DNA from: Branchiostoma floridae | Lineage: Eukaryota > Chordata > Leptocardii > Amphioxiformes > Branchiostomatidae | DNA length: 64,000 nucleotides | Reading direction: 5' to 3' | Assembly: GCF_000003815.2 (NCBI RefSeq) | Contig: NC_049991.1 | Coordinates: forward strand, 12,124,955 to 12,188,954 | Shown here: in pieces, positions 44,956 to 55,678 of the stretch | Numbering within the stretch: the first letter of the stretch is position 1 | Layout of the letters: each line of letters starts with the position of its first letter | The notes under the pieces: generated by a model | What the model was told of the DNA's origin: nothing | Database searches by the model: none | What the model saw: only the letters and a program-made list of their open reading frames with translations | Translations under genes and position numbers: made by a program

Positions 44956-45877
44956 CTAGAACAGGAAAGGCAGTCCTACATCTTCTAAGCTAAATGAGGT
45001 GATATCTGGTCCCAGATCTTGTTGCATCATCGCATCTTGCAGGTTGCGCTCGCTTATTTTCTCCAAATCGGCGCCTGTGCGCTGGTCGTACATGCAGGCG
45101 GGCAGTCTTCTGTAGCCGTCTTCCGTCAACATTTCAAACGACAGTCCGTCACAATCTGGAGCGCTTTGGTCATATGCGGAAGTTGGGGATGTGTGGAGGA
45201 TACCTTCAGTGGATTGGTCAAGGATTGAGTTTAGTTCGATTGGATTAGCCCCGCTAAAGGATGTACCGTTCGAGCCAAAGCCGTAGAAATCCCCGCTATT
45301 TGGCGTGCCCAGAGGAGAGTCCAAGAACACGGACAGATCTGACAGGGAGTCGTTGGAGTTATTGGAGTCTGCTGCAAACGAGTCGAAGCTGGCGAAGTCG
45401 CATGGTTGCTGCATGACGTCATCACTGTTGGCACTCACCATGTCGCACAGCCGCATCAGGTTGTCGATGGCCTCGTCCGAAAGCTCCAACGAGTCCGACT
45501 GGAAAGACATGTCGGAATTCAGAGGATCGCACAGCTGGTCAGGGTCCAGCAGCTGGCTGCTTGGGAAGATGTTGTCGTTCTGGAAACAGTCCCAGTGTTG
45601 TTGACTCTGACGCACGGGACCGGGACTTTCTATGAAGTTGTTGTTGAAGATGGCTGGGTTGATGGCAGGAACGTTGGAGGACGGCGTGGCACCGGAGACA
45701 GCATGGTTCGCTCGCATCTGTTTGAACTCTTTTGACTTGGCGCTGCGGACCTTGGAGTGGAACTGCGGGTAGGCCAGGTGTTTCTTGTGTAGCTGTTTCT
45801 CGATGAATCTGCGGTGGTTCACCTTTCGCTTCTTGAGTCCCGCCAAGCGCCGAGGTTTCTCCAGCGTTCGCATGATA
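44956..45877 (-). CDS. FAM181: FAM181-like exon 2
   Basis: Acceptor cttttcccacccag| at 45878/45877 follows a good pyrimidine tract. It codes the second half of the core and a 270-residue Ser/Asp/Asn-rich tail ending SFSLEDVGLPFLF and TAG (44956-44958). Confidence 0.78.
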
Positions 45878-47300
45878 CTGGGTGGGAAAAGATATGGGTT
45901 GACATCATCTTTGTTATTGATATCTAAACACAACACAGTTAAAATCAACATACAAGATGGGTTTAATAGAAGAAGAAACCAGCCCGACCCCTTAATCAGA
46001 ATAGTAAAAATTCCGGAGGGCACAAGGTAAAACTTAATGTTTACATCCGACTTTTCGGTACATACTGTATTGCACGTTACATAACAATCCTGGCGTGTAT
46101 TGCACTGTTGCTTTTACAAGAGTATTGCACTTAAACGGAAGTTATCTGCTAGAAAATAACAAATAACACAGATGGGGACTCCCACAGAGGTGTCTCTTGT
46201 ACAATATATTACAGACATTGATACTTTTATTCATATGTATGTTTTGTTTTTGCTGTGACCTTTACGCAGCTCGGTTGGACAAAAATGTGCAATAAAGGTC
46301 TTCATTCATTCATTAATTTTACGGCATTAATGTCATCGATGAACAGACACTACGATACATTCCGTATGAAACAAAATAGATTTATATCAATGATTATAGA
46401 CAATGTTTACATCAGTGGCGAATTTGACAATCCTGCAGTCAAAATAATGGTGCAGTCAAAACATTATAAGCAAATTACTCCACATGGAAGAGTTAACCTC
46501 GCAGATAAACACACGAGCAGCTGCTGTAGTTCCCATGTAGTAACCACCTGATGTTATAGTCGCCAAGATTTTCAAACGTTTCTGTAGATTTTGGTTTCTC
46601 TGTACTTTTTCATCGTCAGCCTGATTTTAAAACTTAAAAGCAGGACTTTCCAGAAGTAACTGTTAGTTTTGTATCCAAGGACGCAAAAGTTGACTATATA
46701 CTAAATCAAATGGCAATTGACGCGCCAGGGAAGAGTCATAGACTTAAGCGCTGTCTTTTGTGAAACGTTCCTATTAGTTACATGTTTTTGATAATATACG
46801 CTTTTACACCATGAGCGCATACGACCAACTGATTTGCCTTGTTTTATGCAGACTTTTATGTAGTTAGTACAGTCTAATTCCCACCTGTTTGAAGCCACGT
46901 TCAGAAACATCAAGAGGTCGCACTGTGGATCGGTGGATGCAGACGATGTAGACGCCGGTGCAGTAGTAGTAGTAGTAGTTGTACACGGAGATGCCCCATC
47001 GTTGACAGAGTCTTGTGAGGATGTGCTCCCACACGATTTCTGTGCGCCTTCCTCCTCAGGACAGGTGACAGTGACATTGTTCACGGAGAAACAGGACTCG
47101 TTTGAGGAATACCCAAGTTCGTTGACAGACGAGTCGTTGTTGTCAGTGTTGCCAAAAGATGCGATGGTGTGTATCGACGGCAACTCGTAGCACGAGGAAT
47201 GTTCTGAGGTGGGGAAGAAGAAGGAATTTGCGTCGTCCATGGCGGTGGCTGTCCCTGCCTCCGGAATGCTGATTACGTGGCTGTCGCTCGGTCGGCTCAT
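44956..47300 (-). CDS. FAM181: FAM181-like protein (2 exons)
   Basis: Minus-strand exons 47300-46885 and 45877-44956 join to 445 residues. The junction makes one continuous segment, LLMFLNVASNS followed by IMRTLEKPRR, a basic stretch and then HRRFIEKQLHKK (about 129-165). This parallels the FAM181 core: LLNF.NLASS, ALDK, then a basic VDHRKYLQKQLK stretch. Vertebrate FAM181A and FAM181B are neural-enriched nuclear proteins that bind TEAD factors. The rest is Ser/Asn/Asp-rich and looks disordered, with a seven-Thr tract at 107-113. I do not see the vertebrate TEAD-binding loop. The chosen start (ATG at 47300, G at -3) is one of several in frame; an upstream ATG at 47453 would add 51 residues. 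The exon 2 acceptor is at 45877, chosen because it alone restores both frame and homology. Confidence 0.78.
45878..46884 (-). other. FAM181-like intron
   Basis: 1007-base intron splitting the conserved core. The open frame of exon 2 continues into it up to 46023, but that reading breaks the family alignment. Nothing else recognised. Confidence 0.7.
46885..47300 (-). CDS. FAM181: FAM181-like exon 1
   Basis: 138 residues plus two bases; donor AACAG|gtggga at 46885/46884. Acidic, Ser/Thr-rich N-terminus, a poly-Thr tract from a triplet microsatellite, then DLLMFLNVASN, the first half of the FAM181 core. Confidence 0.75.
46959..46980 (-). repeat. Triplet microsatellite coding poly-Thr
   Basis: (GTA)n on the plus strand, read ACT/ACA-type threonine codons on the minus strand, inside FAM181-like exon 1. 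Likely length-variable between alleles. Confidence 0.8.
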
Positions 47301-49954
47301 CTCTGTCGCGTTGGCGCGCAGGGGATGTCTCGGGGACCAGGAGACACGACACTGACTCCACAAATGCCCGTGCGAACATAACCATTCACGTGGCCCGGCG
47401 GGTGGCTTCCATGTAATTTCGCAATTAGCGTGCTCCGCCTCTGCGCTCAGCAATCTTGTTCGAACTGACTGCCTCTGCGCCGCCCTCTAATCAAGCCTTA
47501 ATCCACTTCTAGTCCCTGGCTATTATTTGATTCTGAGGCTTCCCCAACAATCAAAGAGTTACCATTGGGCAGGGGTAAGCAGATTCGTCGACATCCTCAC
47601 TTGCCGCAGGCGATCGCCGAACTTTAAAGCAATACTACATTCCAGAAAAAGGTGCTATTATGTATATGTCGATACTGTTTCTTGGAATTCGATAATTCAC
47701 TGTATTGGCAACGGTCACGGAGTTGGTACACGACAGCAGGTGTATCATATATAACGAGAATGTACAGATATACACAGAATGCCCTACACATACGTGTGGC
47801 ATGTATGCTCCAAGTGTATTGTCCGAAAAGCTGGGTAATCTTTGTAACTCCCTGTGTGATCTGGAAAGTCACCATACTGCAGTCTGTTAGAAACCTCTTC
47901 CTGGAGTTCTATTGCTCACGTGTGTCTATTGCAGGTGATTTGCATAACGAGTAGCTTTCATTTGAAGAGATCATATCATGACTCAGCGGTGGTTCAAATA
48001 TGGTGCATTCTGTACCATGTTACGACTGAAAAGGAACACTCACGTCCATTATACAACATAACAAGTTTTGCCAGGACCAGTAAGACTTGTTGCTCATACG
48101 TACCACCCGGCACGCCAGGAGAGAAAGAGAATATAAATTTAGAGCATGTTACGTAAAAGACTCACACTATAGGGAGCACATGATGGCTCAGCAGCATTTA
48201 TGATTTAATTACGCACCAGCGTACTTCCCTGTGACGGCCACCTGTGGCCAACTCTGTGGTTAGCCACAGGCACTTGATGCACTAATAACCGCCCATCCGC
48301 TCAACGGATACACAACAGGAAGTGATGCATATAGACATCGATGCTATTTTTTCACCATAATTCTAACATGAAACATTTTCCTTGCACGTGATCCAATTTC
48401 TGAACGTTTTTGTTTGATCAATTGCAATTTCCACGTGAGTTATTAGGGTATTCATCGTTTTTTAAAAGCTTTCTAACTTTATACATAGGTCGTTCTTTAA
48501 CTAATCGCTCGCCTGTGGTGAGATGTAAGTTTAATTGCTGAGTGTTATATACTCATTCAAAGTAAAGTCTGTTGCAAGGTATGACAGAATATATGCTAGC
48601 TTAGACGCCTCAGACCTTGTCACGGGCTCTTGAACACTACCATTTGGCTTATTTTTCCGGGAGCTCGAGAAACGTTGCGATTTTGCCTTTCTACATCTGC
48701 TTGGAAATCAGTGGTTATTCAGTGAGGCGCACAAAAGCCATAGACCTACATGTAGCTTCATCACAAGGAACACTTGTGCAAAGTCATCTATCAACTACAG
48801 CTTACAATACATGGTTACAACACCACCACCATCGATACACCGCCACAGTTCATCACGTATCATAGATATGTCTTATCAGTATACAACTGTGGCACAAACA
48901 GAACGAGCCAAAACATATCTATAGGCTCTGACGACCTAAAAACGATGGAATGTACATGATTATCAGATAGATAACTGAATGTGCCGTTTTCAACATCTCA
49001 TACCCACTTCATTGTTATTGACCACATGTCATAGTACTGTTATGACATGTTGTCATGATGTGTTCTCAGGTTCTTTCAAAAACTATATTCATCATGTCAT
49101 CATACTGCAATTACCCACTTGCGTACTTGTTAGAAGGGCCATTCGTGGACGGTAAATGCGAGCATTGCGATGTGATTGCCGCTAATGACCGGAGAATGAG
49201 AAGTAGGGGTGATTCAGTCATCTTTAAGTAGATGATTATAGTTATCTGGAGGGCACCATTGCTATATTTTCCTGTCGCAGCAAGACATCAGTAACAGATG
49301 CGTGTTCTCACACACGTACACGTACCCATCTTCAAGCAGATGCAAGAGTGATATGCTTGTCCATCCGTGTACGCTGTCCGACACATTCCGATTGGAACTT
49401 CCATAGCACAGCTGGCTTCAGTAACAATAGGAATCTGATAGGAACAATCTGTATTTTACAATCCTAGTGACCTTTTGGATACATAGTATGTATGGAGAAG
49501 ATATTACATAACAAGTAAATGCATTGGACTGGCCTCTTGGCACGAGCACTGTGCAGATGTTAAAGTTCCCATGGATTCATCCTGTAGCATCGATTAGCTT
49601 TGCAACAAGTAATTTTTACCAAACACATTAAACATCGTATGGTAAAAAATAAATCCATTACCATTCTTTCTTTTTCGTTAGGAAATTCTGCTAGGTTGTT
49701 TAAGGAGGGAATGAAACAAAATAACTTCAAGACTTCTTCTTTCAAGAGGTAGGTTGTCTTGTTTTAGAAGATAAAAGAAATTCAGCCCATCCCTTGGCTT
49801 TTCAAGGCGCCCAATGTTACTGGATCAATGGATAGACAAACAGACAAAAGCACTTAGGGAATTGTCCAAAGCCTTTTTACGTTACAAATTAGGATTGGCA
49901 TTTGAATGCGGTGACTCTTCAGAAAGTGACAATGTACAGGTAATGTATAATCCG

Positions 49955-50115
49955 CCTACTCTCCAAGCAGAGGTTCGGCTCCGACTGTTTTTTGTTGTTG
50001 TTTTTTTATGCGTTTTTATAGGGCTTTCTATTTGGTATCGTTTTCTTTATGTTTTGTTCTTTATGAGCGAGAGACATAAAGAAAACGGTACAAAATATAT
50101 TTGTATACTCCGCGA
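49955..50115. mobile_element. Inverted-repeat element of the CTCCAAGCAGAGG family
   Basis: Left arm CTACTCTCCAAGCAGAGGTT, then GCGTTTTTATAGGGCTTTCT and a GGTATCGTTTTCTTTATG block whose complement, CATAAAGAAAACGGTAC, lies at about 50075-50091. Same family as 28231-28393. Confidence 0.65.
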
Positions 50116-50364
50116 TCAGCCACCACTTTGGTGTTAGACAACATATTGATGACCTAATATCACATCGATTTTAGAAAGTTATTTGATGTTATAATTCTTG
50201 ACTCTGAACAGTAGCATTAACGAAATATAAATTCAAATGAGCCTTACAACTTCAAACCCTTTTGTTAGCCATGCCGCGGCATGCGCGGAAAGACCGAATT
50301 TTGGTAGGTAGGTTTGATGCTTTTCTAGCCGCGGCCGGGAGTGGTACTGCAGATAAGGTTTTGG

Positions 50365-50407
50365 TTTGATTTGATTTGATTTGATTTGATTTGATTTGAT
50401 TTGATTT
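50365..50407. repeat. (TTTGA)n pentanucleotide microsatellite
   Basis: About eight uninterrupted TTTGA units. Confidence 0.92.
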
Positions 50408-50779
50408 GGTTGGATGTATATCGCCCAGGCTCATAAGATATAAATATAAAATGAAAGATATAACGCCTAAGGCCATTGAATATCTTCCTAAACAGATTTA
50501 GACATCGTGACATACAATTAGAATAACATAGTCACAGAAAAGATGGACATTTTTGGCGTCACTAGACCAGTAACCAATTTGTTCGCTGTACCACTTTATT
50601 CGCACACTTCTTGTATGAGTAGGTTAAGCATATATCAGACATCATAAACCCTTTATCCTGACAGTCCTGGCTTTATTTGAGGTTTTCTTGAATCTGAAAC
50701 AAACTGGAGATAGGACTCTTCGTGCATTTACCCGTGCCAACGAATGGTGGCGCTTTTACTCTAACTCTGTTGTAGCAAA

Positions 50780-50910
50780 AACCAATGGCAGCCCCTGTCT
50801 GATCGAGAAATGAACAGCATTCTGCATATGAACTTTTCCCGCCATTGGTTGGCTGAGGCAGGAACAGACGATTTTTGAAAGACTTGGCAGCATGTCGGCA
50901 GTGGAGAGGT
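50780..50910 (+). promoter_or_regulatory. CCAAT-containing region with a possible first exon
   Basis: CCAAT (in accaatggc, near 50782) and two ATTGG (near 50853) flank an ATG (50892) in fair context that codes MSAVE before an AG|gtaaat donor. It could be a plus-strand promoter and first exon, but I find no matching downstream exon, so this is weak. Confidence 0.2.
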
Positions 50911-51988
50911 AAATTTCCACAGTTCTTTACGGTAAAATGTCTATGTTTAAGCTATATATTACCTCGTGTTGTGTCATTGGAAGAAATTGTCGTGTCTGGC
51001 AATTCATTTGCGAGGCGTTGCTGACAAATTGTAACAGAAACTTATTTGTGCTTGACGTGTAGAAGATTCGAAAATCCTGGCACATGTTTATCTGTGTTCA
51101 ACAGCGTCACCTGGCAGAAAAGCAACGAGTTGCAGATCGATCGTACGGGCATGGGTGATAGATCATTGTACAGGTTGGTATTCGAATTGCTGTAACATTG
51201 TGTCCTATCCTTTCCTCGGAGACAAAGTATTGTTTTCCTGTGGCTCCATTTTCTATACGTTTACTTCCATTTGGGGTCTTGTGTAATGAGGGCAATAGGT
51301 GGGTTATGCCTGTCCTCTGTACACTGTCATAGATAGATACCTTGCCAATCTCTTCAGACTTTGACCGTTGCTGTTGTATAGCTCATTTATATGTTCTGTA
51401 ACGCGACTGAGTAAGAAGACTGCTGTGAAAACAGTACCCCCAAATTGTAATACTGGAAGCAAAGCAATGGTATGAACGACAAACGGTAGCATGCAATTGC
51501 CAAACTTTGATTTTGTTACGGTCACTGTTCTTGAAACATTGAAAAGTCGTTGAAGAATCATGCCGTTCTTCCCAGTCTATTTTTTAAGGCAAAGTGGATT
51601 TAGCACATTACACTGTATTCTCGACGACCTCCTGCTCAAAAATTGCCTTCTGCATTTGCGTCAACAACAAAGAAGCAATTACAGACGTTTAACAAACTCC
51701 ATTAGTGGAACGTGTTGGAGCATTCTGATAGTACCGATTGAGAAGCTCGCGGACGTCCTCGCATCTGACCCCCTTTACCCTTCGACCAACAGTGTTGTGT
51801 TTACAGTCCTGTGAAGAGGAACGTTCCAGATCTTCGGACTGGTTTCAGCTGAAAAAATGACATTTACAGCCCATTTAAGATACTCGAAGAAGTACAACTA
51901 TCATTCATAGCCATCAAAATCTACATGCAGAAAAACCTACATGTTTAAATGTAGCTGGTACCGAAGAAACGGACTGAGAAAATGTACC
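50911..51988. other. Intergenic sequence, nothing firm
   Basis: Overlapping open frames at 51304-51561 (minus) and 51560-51814 (plus) have no recognisable domain. A last exon or the 3' UTR of the downstream ependymin-related copy may lie here. Confidence 0.4.
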
Positions 51989-52146
51989 TCACATTTTACG
52001 TTTGGTCATCGAAAGAAAGAAAGAAGAGAGCGTCACCTTCTCGTTCCCAGGGTTGGGTGGGCACGGTGGTCTGGGAACGTCGAACACTTTAGGGTCCTTG
52101 ATGCCAAGCGTGACGTCAGTTACGCCAAGAGTGATCAGGCTGGGCT
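51989..52146 (-). CDS. EPDR1-like: Ependymin-related copy B, exon 6 (3' end uncertain)
   Basis: Acceptor gcttatcag|. Codes LGIKDPKVFDVPRPPCPPNP and a tail to TGA at 51989-51991; a donor-like site at 52037/52036 could move the end into an unseen exon. Confidence 0.7.
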
Positions 52147-54386
52147 CTGATAAGCACATGTGATGGGAGTAAAGGGAAACGTTAGAAGACATTAGGCTTA
52201 CTTAAGCACACTCTTGTCTCCTGATCCCAAAGGATGGCTTGATGTCTGATTGTAACCATTGAATTTAACTGACGAGTGCGTTGACTATTATGGTCAAATG
52301 ATCGTAGTTAAGAGTGATACCTTATCTTAGCTTAGGTCTACAAAGTAAGCATTACCATGCAATGATATAGCATACAAATTTACAACAAATATCTTTAAAT
52401 GATGTACAGCAGATATCCACTAACAGTTCCGTTACCTTGTGAGCCAGGTGGACTGATCCGTACCTCGTCCACCAAGATGCACCCATCTCTAGTTATGTCT
52501 ATGACTCCAGTGCCACCGAGGATAGGGTCAACTATAGACCACGAGTCCACGAGCAAACCCTCCATCCCACCAAAGCGGGACGAACCCATGTAGGTTGAGT
52601 TCACTAGGTAGAGACACCGCATTGTTTGAGTGAGTTGATAGCCTGTCTTTTATTAATACACAATCTCTTAATGACCCTTCCCCTCCTAGAGCGGCGGCAA
52701 TTGTAGGACCGGCCGTTAGGAACGCGATTTTAGTCAGGGTAAACGTGAGTTGATAGTAATAACCTGACTACGAGTCTGTCCAGAGTTTAAACGCTGGGAC
52801 TGCCGGTCCCCTCCAGGCTAACTAGTTGTTTCACTGCTTTAGGCAATTCACAACTATGGGTCTAGTCGGATATAAAAACCCCTTAAGACTAACGTCACAT
52901 TTCCAAACTGGGGCCCGACCGGGCTGTTTGTGACATCAGTAGATACTACTTTCGACGAAACCTCTTCCTAAAACCGTTGCTTTCTTAAGCAAGAAGCAGG
53001 ATTACGTCTACATTCTACATTCATCTGATGTGGTTGGAGAAAACTTTCCACAGCCTTGATCCTCTACGGCTCTTTGTCCCCTTAATCACGTGCTTCATTT
53101 CATCTCGATGTATTACTCAAAGAGAACGTCTATAAAGCAGATTTGATAAGACCCAGAGCAGTAAGGGTTAATGATGCCTTTGAGGTGCAGACGACCGTCT
53201 AGTCGGGACCAACGGTGGCAATAGATACGTCGGCGCCGTCAGCAATTTCCATGCCGTTCTAATTGTATTTAATGTAGAAAGTTACAGACTTACTTGGCAG
53301 ACAGTTAAGCATGCCCGTGTTCATCATTCTGCCGACCGTGCAAGTCGTTCCTGTAATGGTGTACTGCTCCATCTAGTCAACAAACATCAATAGCACGTGT
53401 CAACCGGATGGATGTCCCAATCTAAATAAATGTCCAGGTGGTTGCTCGCCTATTGAAATTGTTAAAGTACTACCATTACAATAAGATCGTTTAACAGAAT
53501 TGCCTGATAGAAACAGTAAACTACAGAGGGTGACAATTATCAGGCATTGCTTAATGCCAGTCAATCGCATGTGAACAATTTTTCTTCTGACGATATGATC
53601 AACACAACGGACCTGCAGTAGTGTGTTGTCCAAAGATTACAGTGTATGTCTCGGTATAATACGCGGTTTTAATGGAAATTCTATTGAAAACCCATTTCTT
53701 ACAGAACTGTGTAACAGAGCCAAGGCAGGTGAGCTGTCGCACCTTGTTGTAGTCCATGATGACCTTAGTAGGAGTCGCTATCCCGCGCACTTCCACTGCG
53801 ATCATCTTTCGTGTGAAATCATAGGACTCTCTTGTCGTCACATTCTGCAATCCTTTCATAACAACAGTTTCAACGCAGTGAAACAAATGATACAATTGGT
53901 TCTCGGGATTTATGGACTGGAAAGCAAAAATCTGACACTCATTGAGAAACATGCTTCACGAAGGGCGTGTGCATCATACTGCCGTATTAGACCGCGACAT
54001 AAAGTAAGAGTGCATTTAACAAGAAGGATAGACACAACTTTAGAACACAAAACTTTACCTGGCTTGCCTGACCTGACGTAGCCCTGGATCATGTGGATGT
54101 CACCCTCCCACTGTTTGGGTACACAGCACGGCGCGGGTACTGGGGGCTGTACACGTGTGTCCTCGCTTGGGACTGCGGCCGTACAATGGGTGTGGAGAGC
54201 CGAACACAATCCCAGGATAAAAACTGGCATGCAGATAAACAAATCACATTGTAATCTTAGCTTCCTTATGTTCCATGAGACTAAACATAAACACAAGAAA
54301 CCTTATATTGGACACACATCTAGACATTGTCTGCCCTCTGGCTTAGCCCAACTGTGCTTACCTGTCGTCAGTAGTTTGAACGTCAT
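51989..54386 (-). CDS. EPDR1-like: Ependymin-related secreted glycoprotein, copy B (6 exons)
   Basis: Minus exons 54386-54362, 54223-54059, 53852-53743, 53372-53294, 52603-52436 and 52146-51989 give 234 residues if the last is read to its stop. Ependymin-related proteins are secreted or lysosomal lipid-binding glycoproteins. Seen: a signal peptide at 1-20 (MTFKLLTTVFILGLCSALHT), the diagnostic P-CC-VP-QWEG segment, the glycosylation site NVT, a central SYDF...VIMDYNK segment, TTC/NC cysteines, a FGGMEGLLVDSW motif and GIKDP.VFDVP.PPC near the end. Intron positions and phases (1,1,0,1,1) equal those of copy A. The final exon could instead splice at AAG|gtgacg (52037/52036). The C-terminal tail is therefore uncertain. 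Confidence 0.85.
52436..52603 (-). CDS. EPDR1-like: Ependymin-related copy B, exon 5
   Basis: Codes the FGGMEGLLVDSW motif and ITRDGCILVDE; donor CACAAG|gtaacg. Confidence 0.85.
52894..52924. repeat. Solitary relative of the window-end element
   Basis: GTCACATTTCCAAACTGGGG and CCCGACCGGG match 63820-63849 at nearly every position; found in copy B intron 4. Confidence 0.7.
53294..53372 (-). CDS. EPDR1-like: Ependymin-related copy B, exon 4
   Basis: Codes MEQYTITGTTCTVGRMMNTG and MLNCLP, with both conserved cysteines; donor CCAA|gtaagt. Confidence 0.8.
53743..53852 (-). CDS. EPDR1-like: Ependymin-related copy B, exon 3
   Basis: Codes LQNVTTRESYDFTRK to DYNK. The acceptor tatgaaag| has a poor pyrimidine tract but gives the same phase and spacing as copy A. 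Confidence 0.8.
54059..54223 (-). CDS. EPDR1-like: Ependymin-related copy B, exon 2
   Basis: Completes the signal peptide and codes PVPAPCCVPKQWEGDIHMIQ through SGKP; donor CCAG|gtaaag. Confidence 0.85.
54362..54386 (-). CDS. EPDR1-like: Ependymin-related copy B, exon 1
   Basis: 25 bases coding MTFKLLTT, the start of the signal peptide; donor GACAG|gtaagc, phase 1. Confidence 0.75.
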
Positions 54387-55350
54387 TTTGAAAAGCGAGG
54401 CCAGAGCTGTCCGAGCGCGTAAGCGACCGCAGCAGCGTGTTTTAGTTGTTTTGCTGGCCTTTTCGTGTGTGACTATCACGGTGTAGTGAAGTCATATGTC
54501 ACAAGGTGTTTCTGTTACGGTAATGTGTACAGAGTGTAATGATTAATCCACATGTGTGACGTGTGGTATTAAGAGAGGACCTTTGGTCATCTGAGCAAGG
54601 ATCAAACGATATTTAACACATCTTTGCGAAATTCGTTTGCGTCTGCTTCTTTTCTCCCCGGACGGTAATATCATTTGAAGAAATTGACTAATGGATATGG
54701 CAAGACGACGAGAGACAATAAGGTAGCTTTGTGCTTTTTTAAATCATGTCGAGTTATGCGTTATCTTCTAATAAACTCTACAACACCGGAGGTGTGGACC
54801 ATGTAAGAATGAATAAACTTTAACTTTGGAAGGAGAGCCACTTATCTTTTTATGAACAAAGAACGGTTTACTTCAATAATGCAGAACGACTGATATTGCT
54901 GTTATGTTGATTAAGTGTCAGGTTAATCCACAGCTGTGAAATATGTCTTAACACTTTGAAGTATGAGGTGCAACGGGGAATCACTAGTAATACCGGTTAG
55001 GTCTTGGTCAATCACGTTGAATTTACCTTCGTACATCCTATAACAACCAACAATGATCGTGCGTCGATGAATGTTAGACACCCAGGACGTAAGATATGTC
55101 AAATAGTAGTTACTCAAGCAACTGGATATGATGTTGAAAACGTGCAGAAGTTTCAGATAACATTCAATATCTTTCGTCGGTGTCGAAAGATAGCGGATGC
55201 AACCTAGACGTCTGGCCGTTTCCAAAATTATATTCATTTCCTAGCCTAGGGTAGCTGCTATTTGGCGATGGTCAATCATACTTAAGCCCCTGGGCTCCAC
55301 TGATATGACTCTGAGGAAATTAGAAAGTTGAAGACGATGTTGCAGTAACT
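54387..55350 (-). promoter_or_regulatory. Intergenic region with the copy B promoter
   Basis: Between the start of copy B and the polyadenylation signal of copy A there are about 970 bases, so the copy B promoter must lie here or beyond. No TATA box or motif stands out. Confidence 0.4.
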
Positions 55351-55356
55351 AGGCTC

Positions 55357-55362
55357 TTTATT
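55357..55362 (-). promoter_or_regulatory. AATAAA polyadenylation signal, copy A
   Basis: TTTATT on the plus strand, 276 bases beyond the putative last exon of ependymin-related copy A. Confidence 0.5.
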
Positions 55363-55637
55363 CCCGGCACACTTGACTCGTTTATGGTTGTTATTGCCTG
55401 GTAAAGTCGGGGTCGTCCGCAGACACTTCTAGATGGAGGGGAGACACACGGAGTGCCGTCAGCGCTGATGCAGTACAGGAGTATTATGGATTGACATATG
55501 TTTAAAATTATATCTTAAACTATGTATATAGTTTCAGATTGAGTTCAAGTCAAATCTTCCATTGAGGGCTTCATTAGTGATATCGTCGGTTGTCCATTTC
55601 ATCGATTCATCTTTCCATCTATCCATCAAGCCAGCCT

Positions 55638-55678
55638 TCAAAGTCCAGAGAGCCAGAAGCGTGCATTCAATGCTCCGT
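55638..55678 (-). CDS. EPDR1-like: Ependymin-related copy A, putative exon 7
   Basis: A T-rich tract and cgtttcag| acceptor precede 41 bases that, in the phase left by exon 6, code DGALNARFWLSGL and TGA. Supported by splice signal, phase and a nearby AATAAA, not by homology. Confidence 0.4.

Larger units (their letters stand above)
47301..50849. other. Intergenic region upstream of the FAM181-like gene
   Basis: The first 200 bases would contain the FAM181-like promoter and 5' UTR. Further on are an 8-base-arm hairpin at 48241-48270, an inverted-repeat element at 49955-50115 and a TTTGA array at 50365-50407. No gene recognised. Confidence 0.6.

Noticed and set aside
45019-45735. Plus-strand frames opposite the FAM181-like exon 2
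   Set aside because: Antisense shadows of a real coding exon.
45878-46023. Unspliced start MPSGIFTIL for the FAM181-like exon 2
   Set aside because: It places an unrelated hydrophobic stretch before the core and loses the LNVAS segment; the acceptor at 45877 keeps frame and homology.
51560-51814. Plus-strand 84-residue frame
   Set aside because: No domain, and no splice partner found for the possible first exon at 50892.
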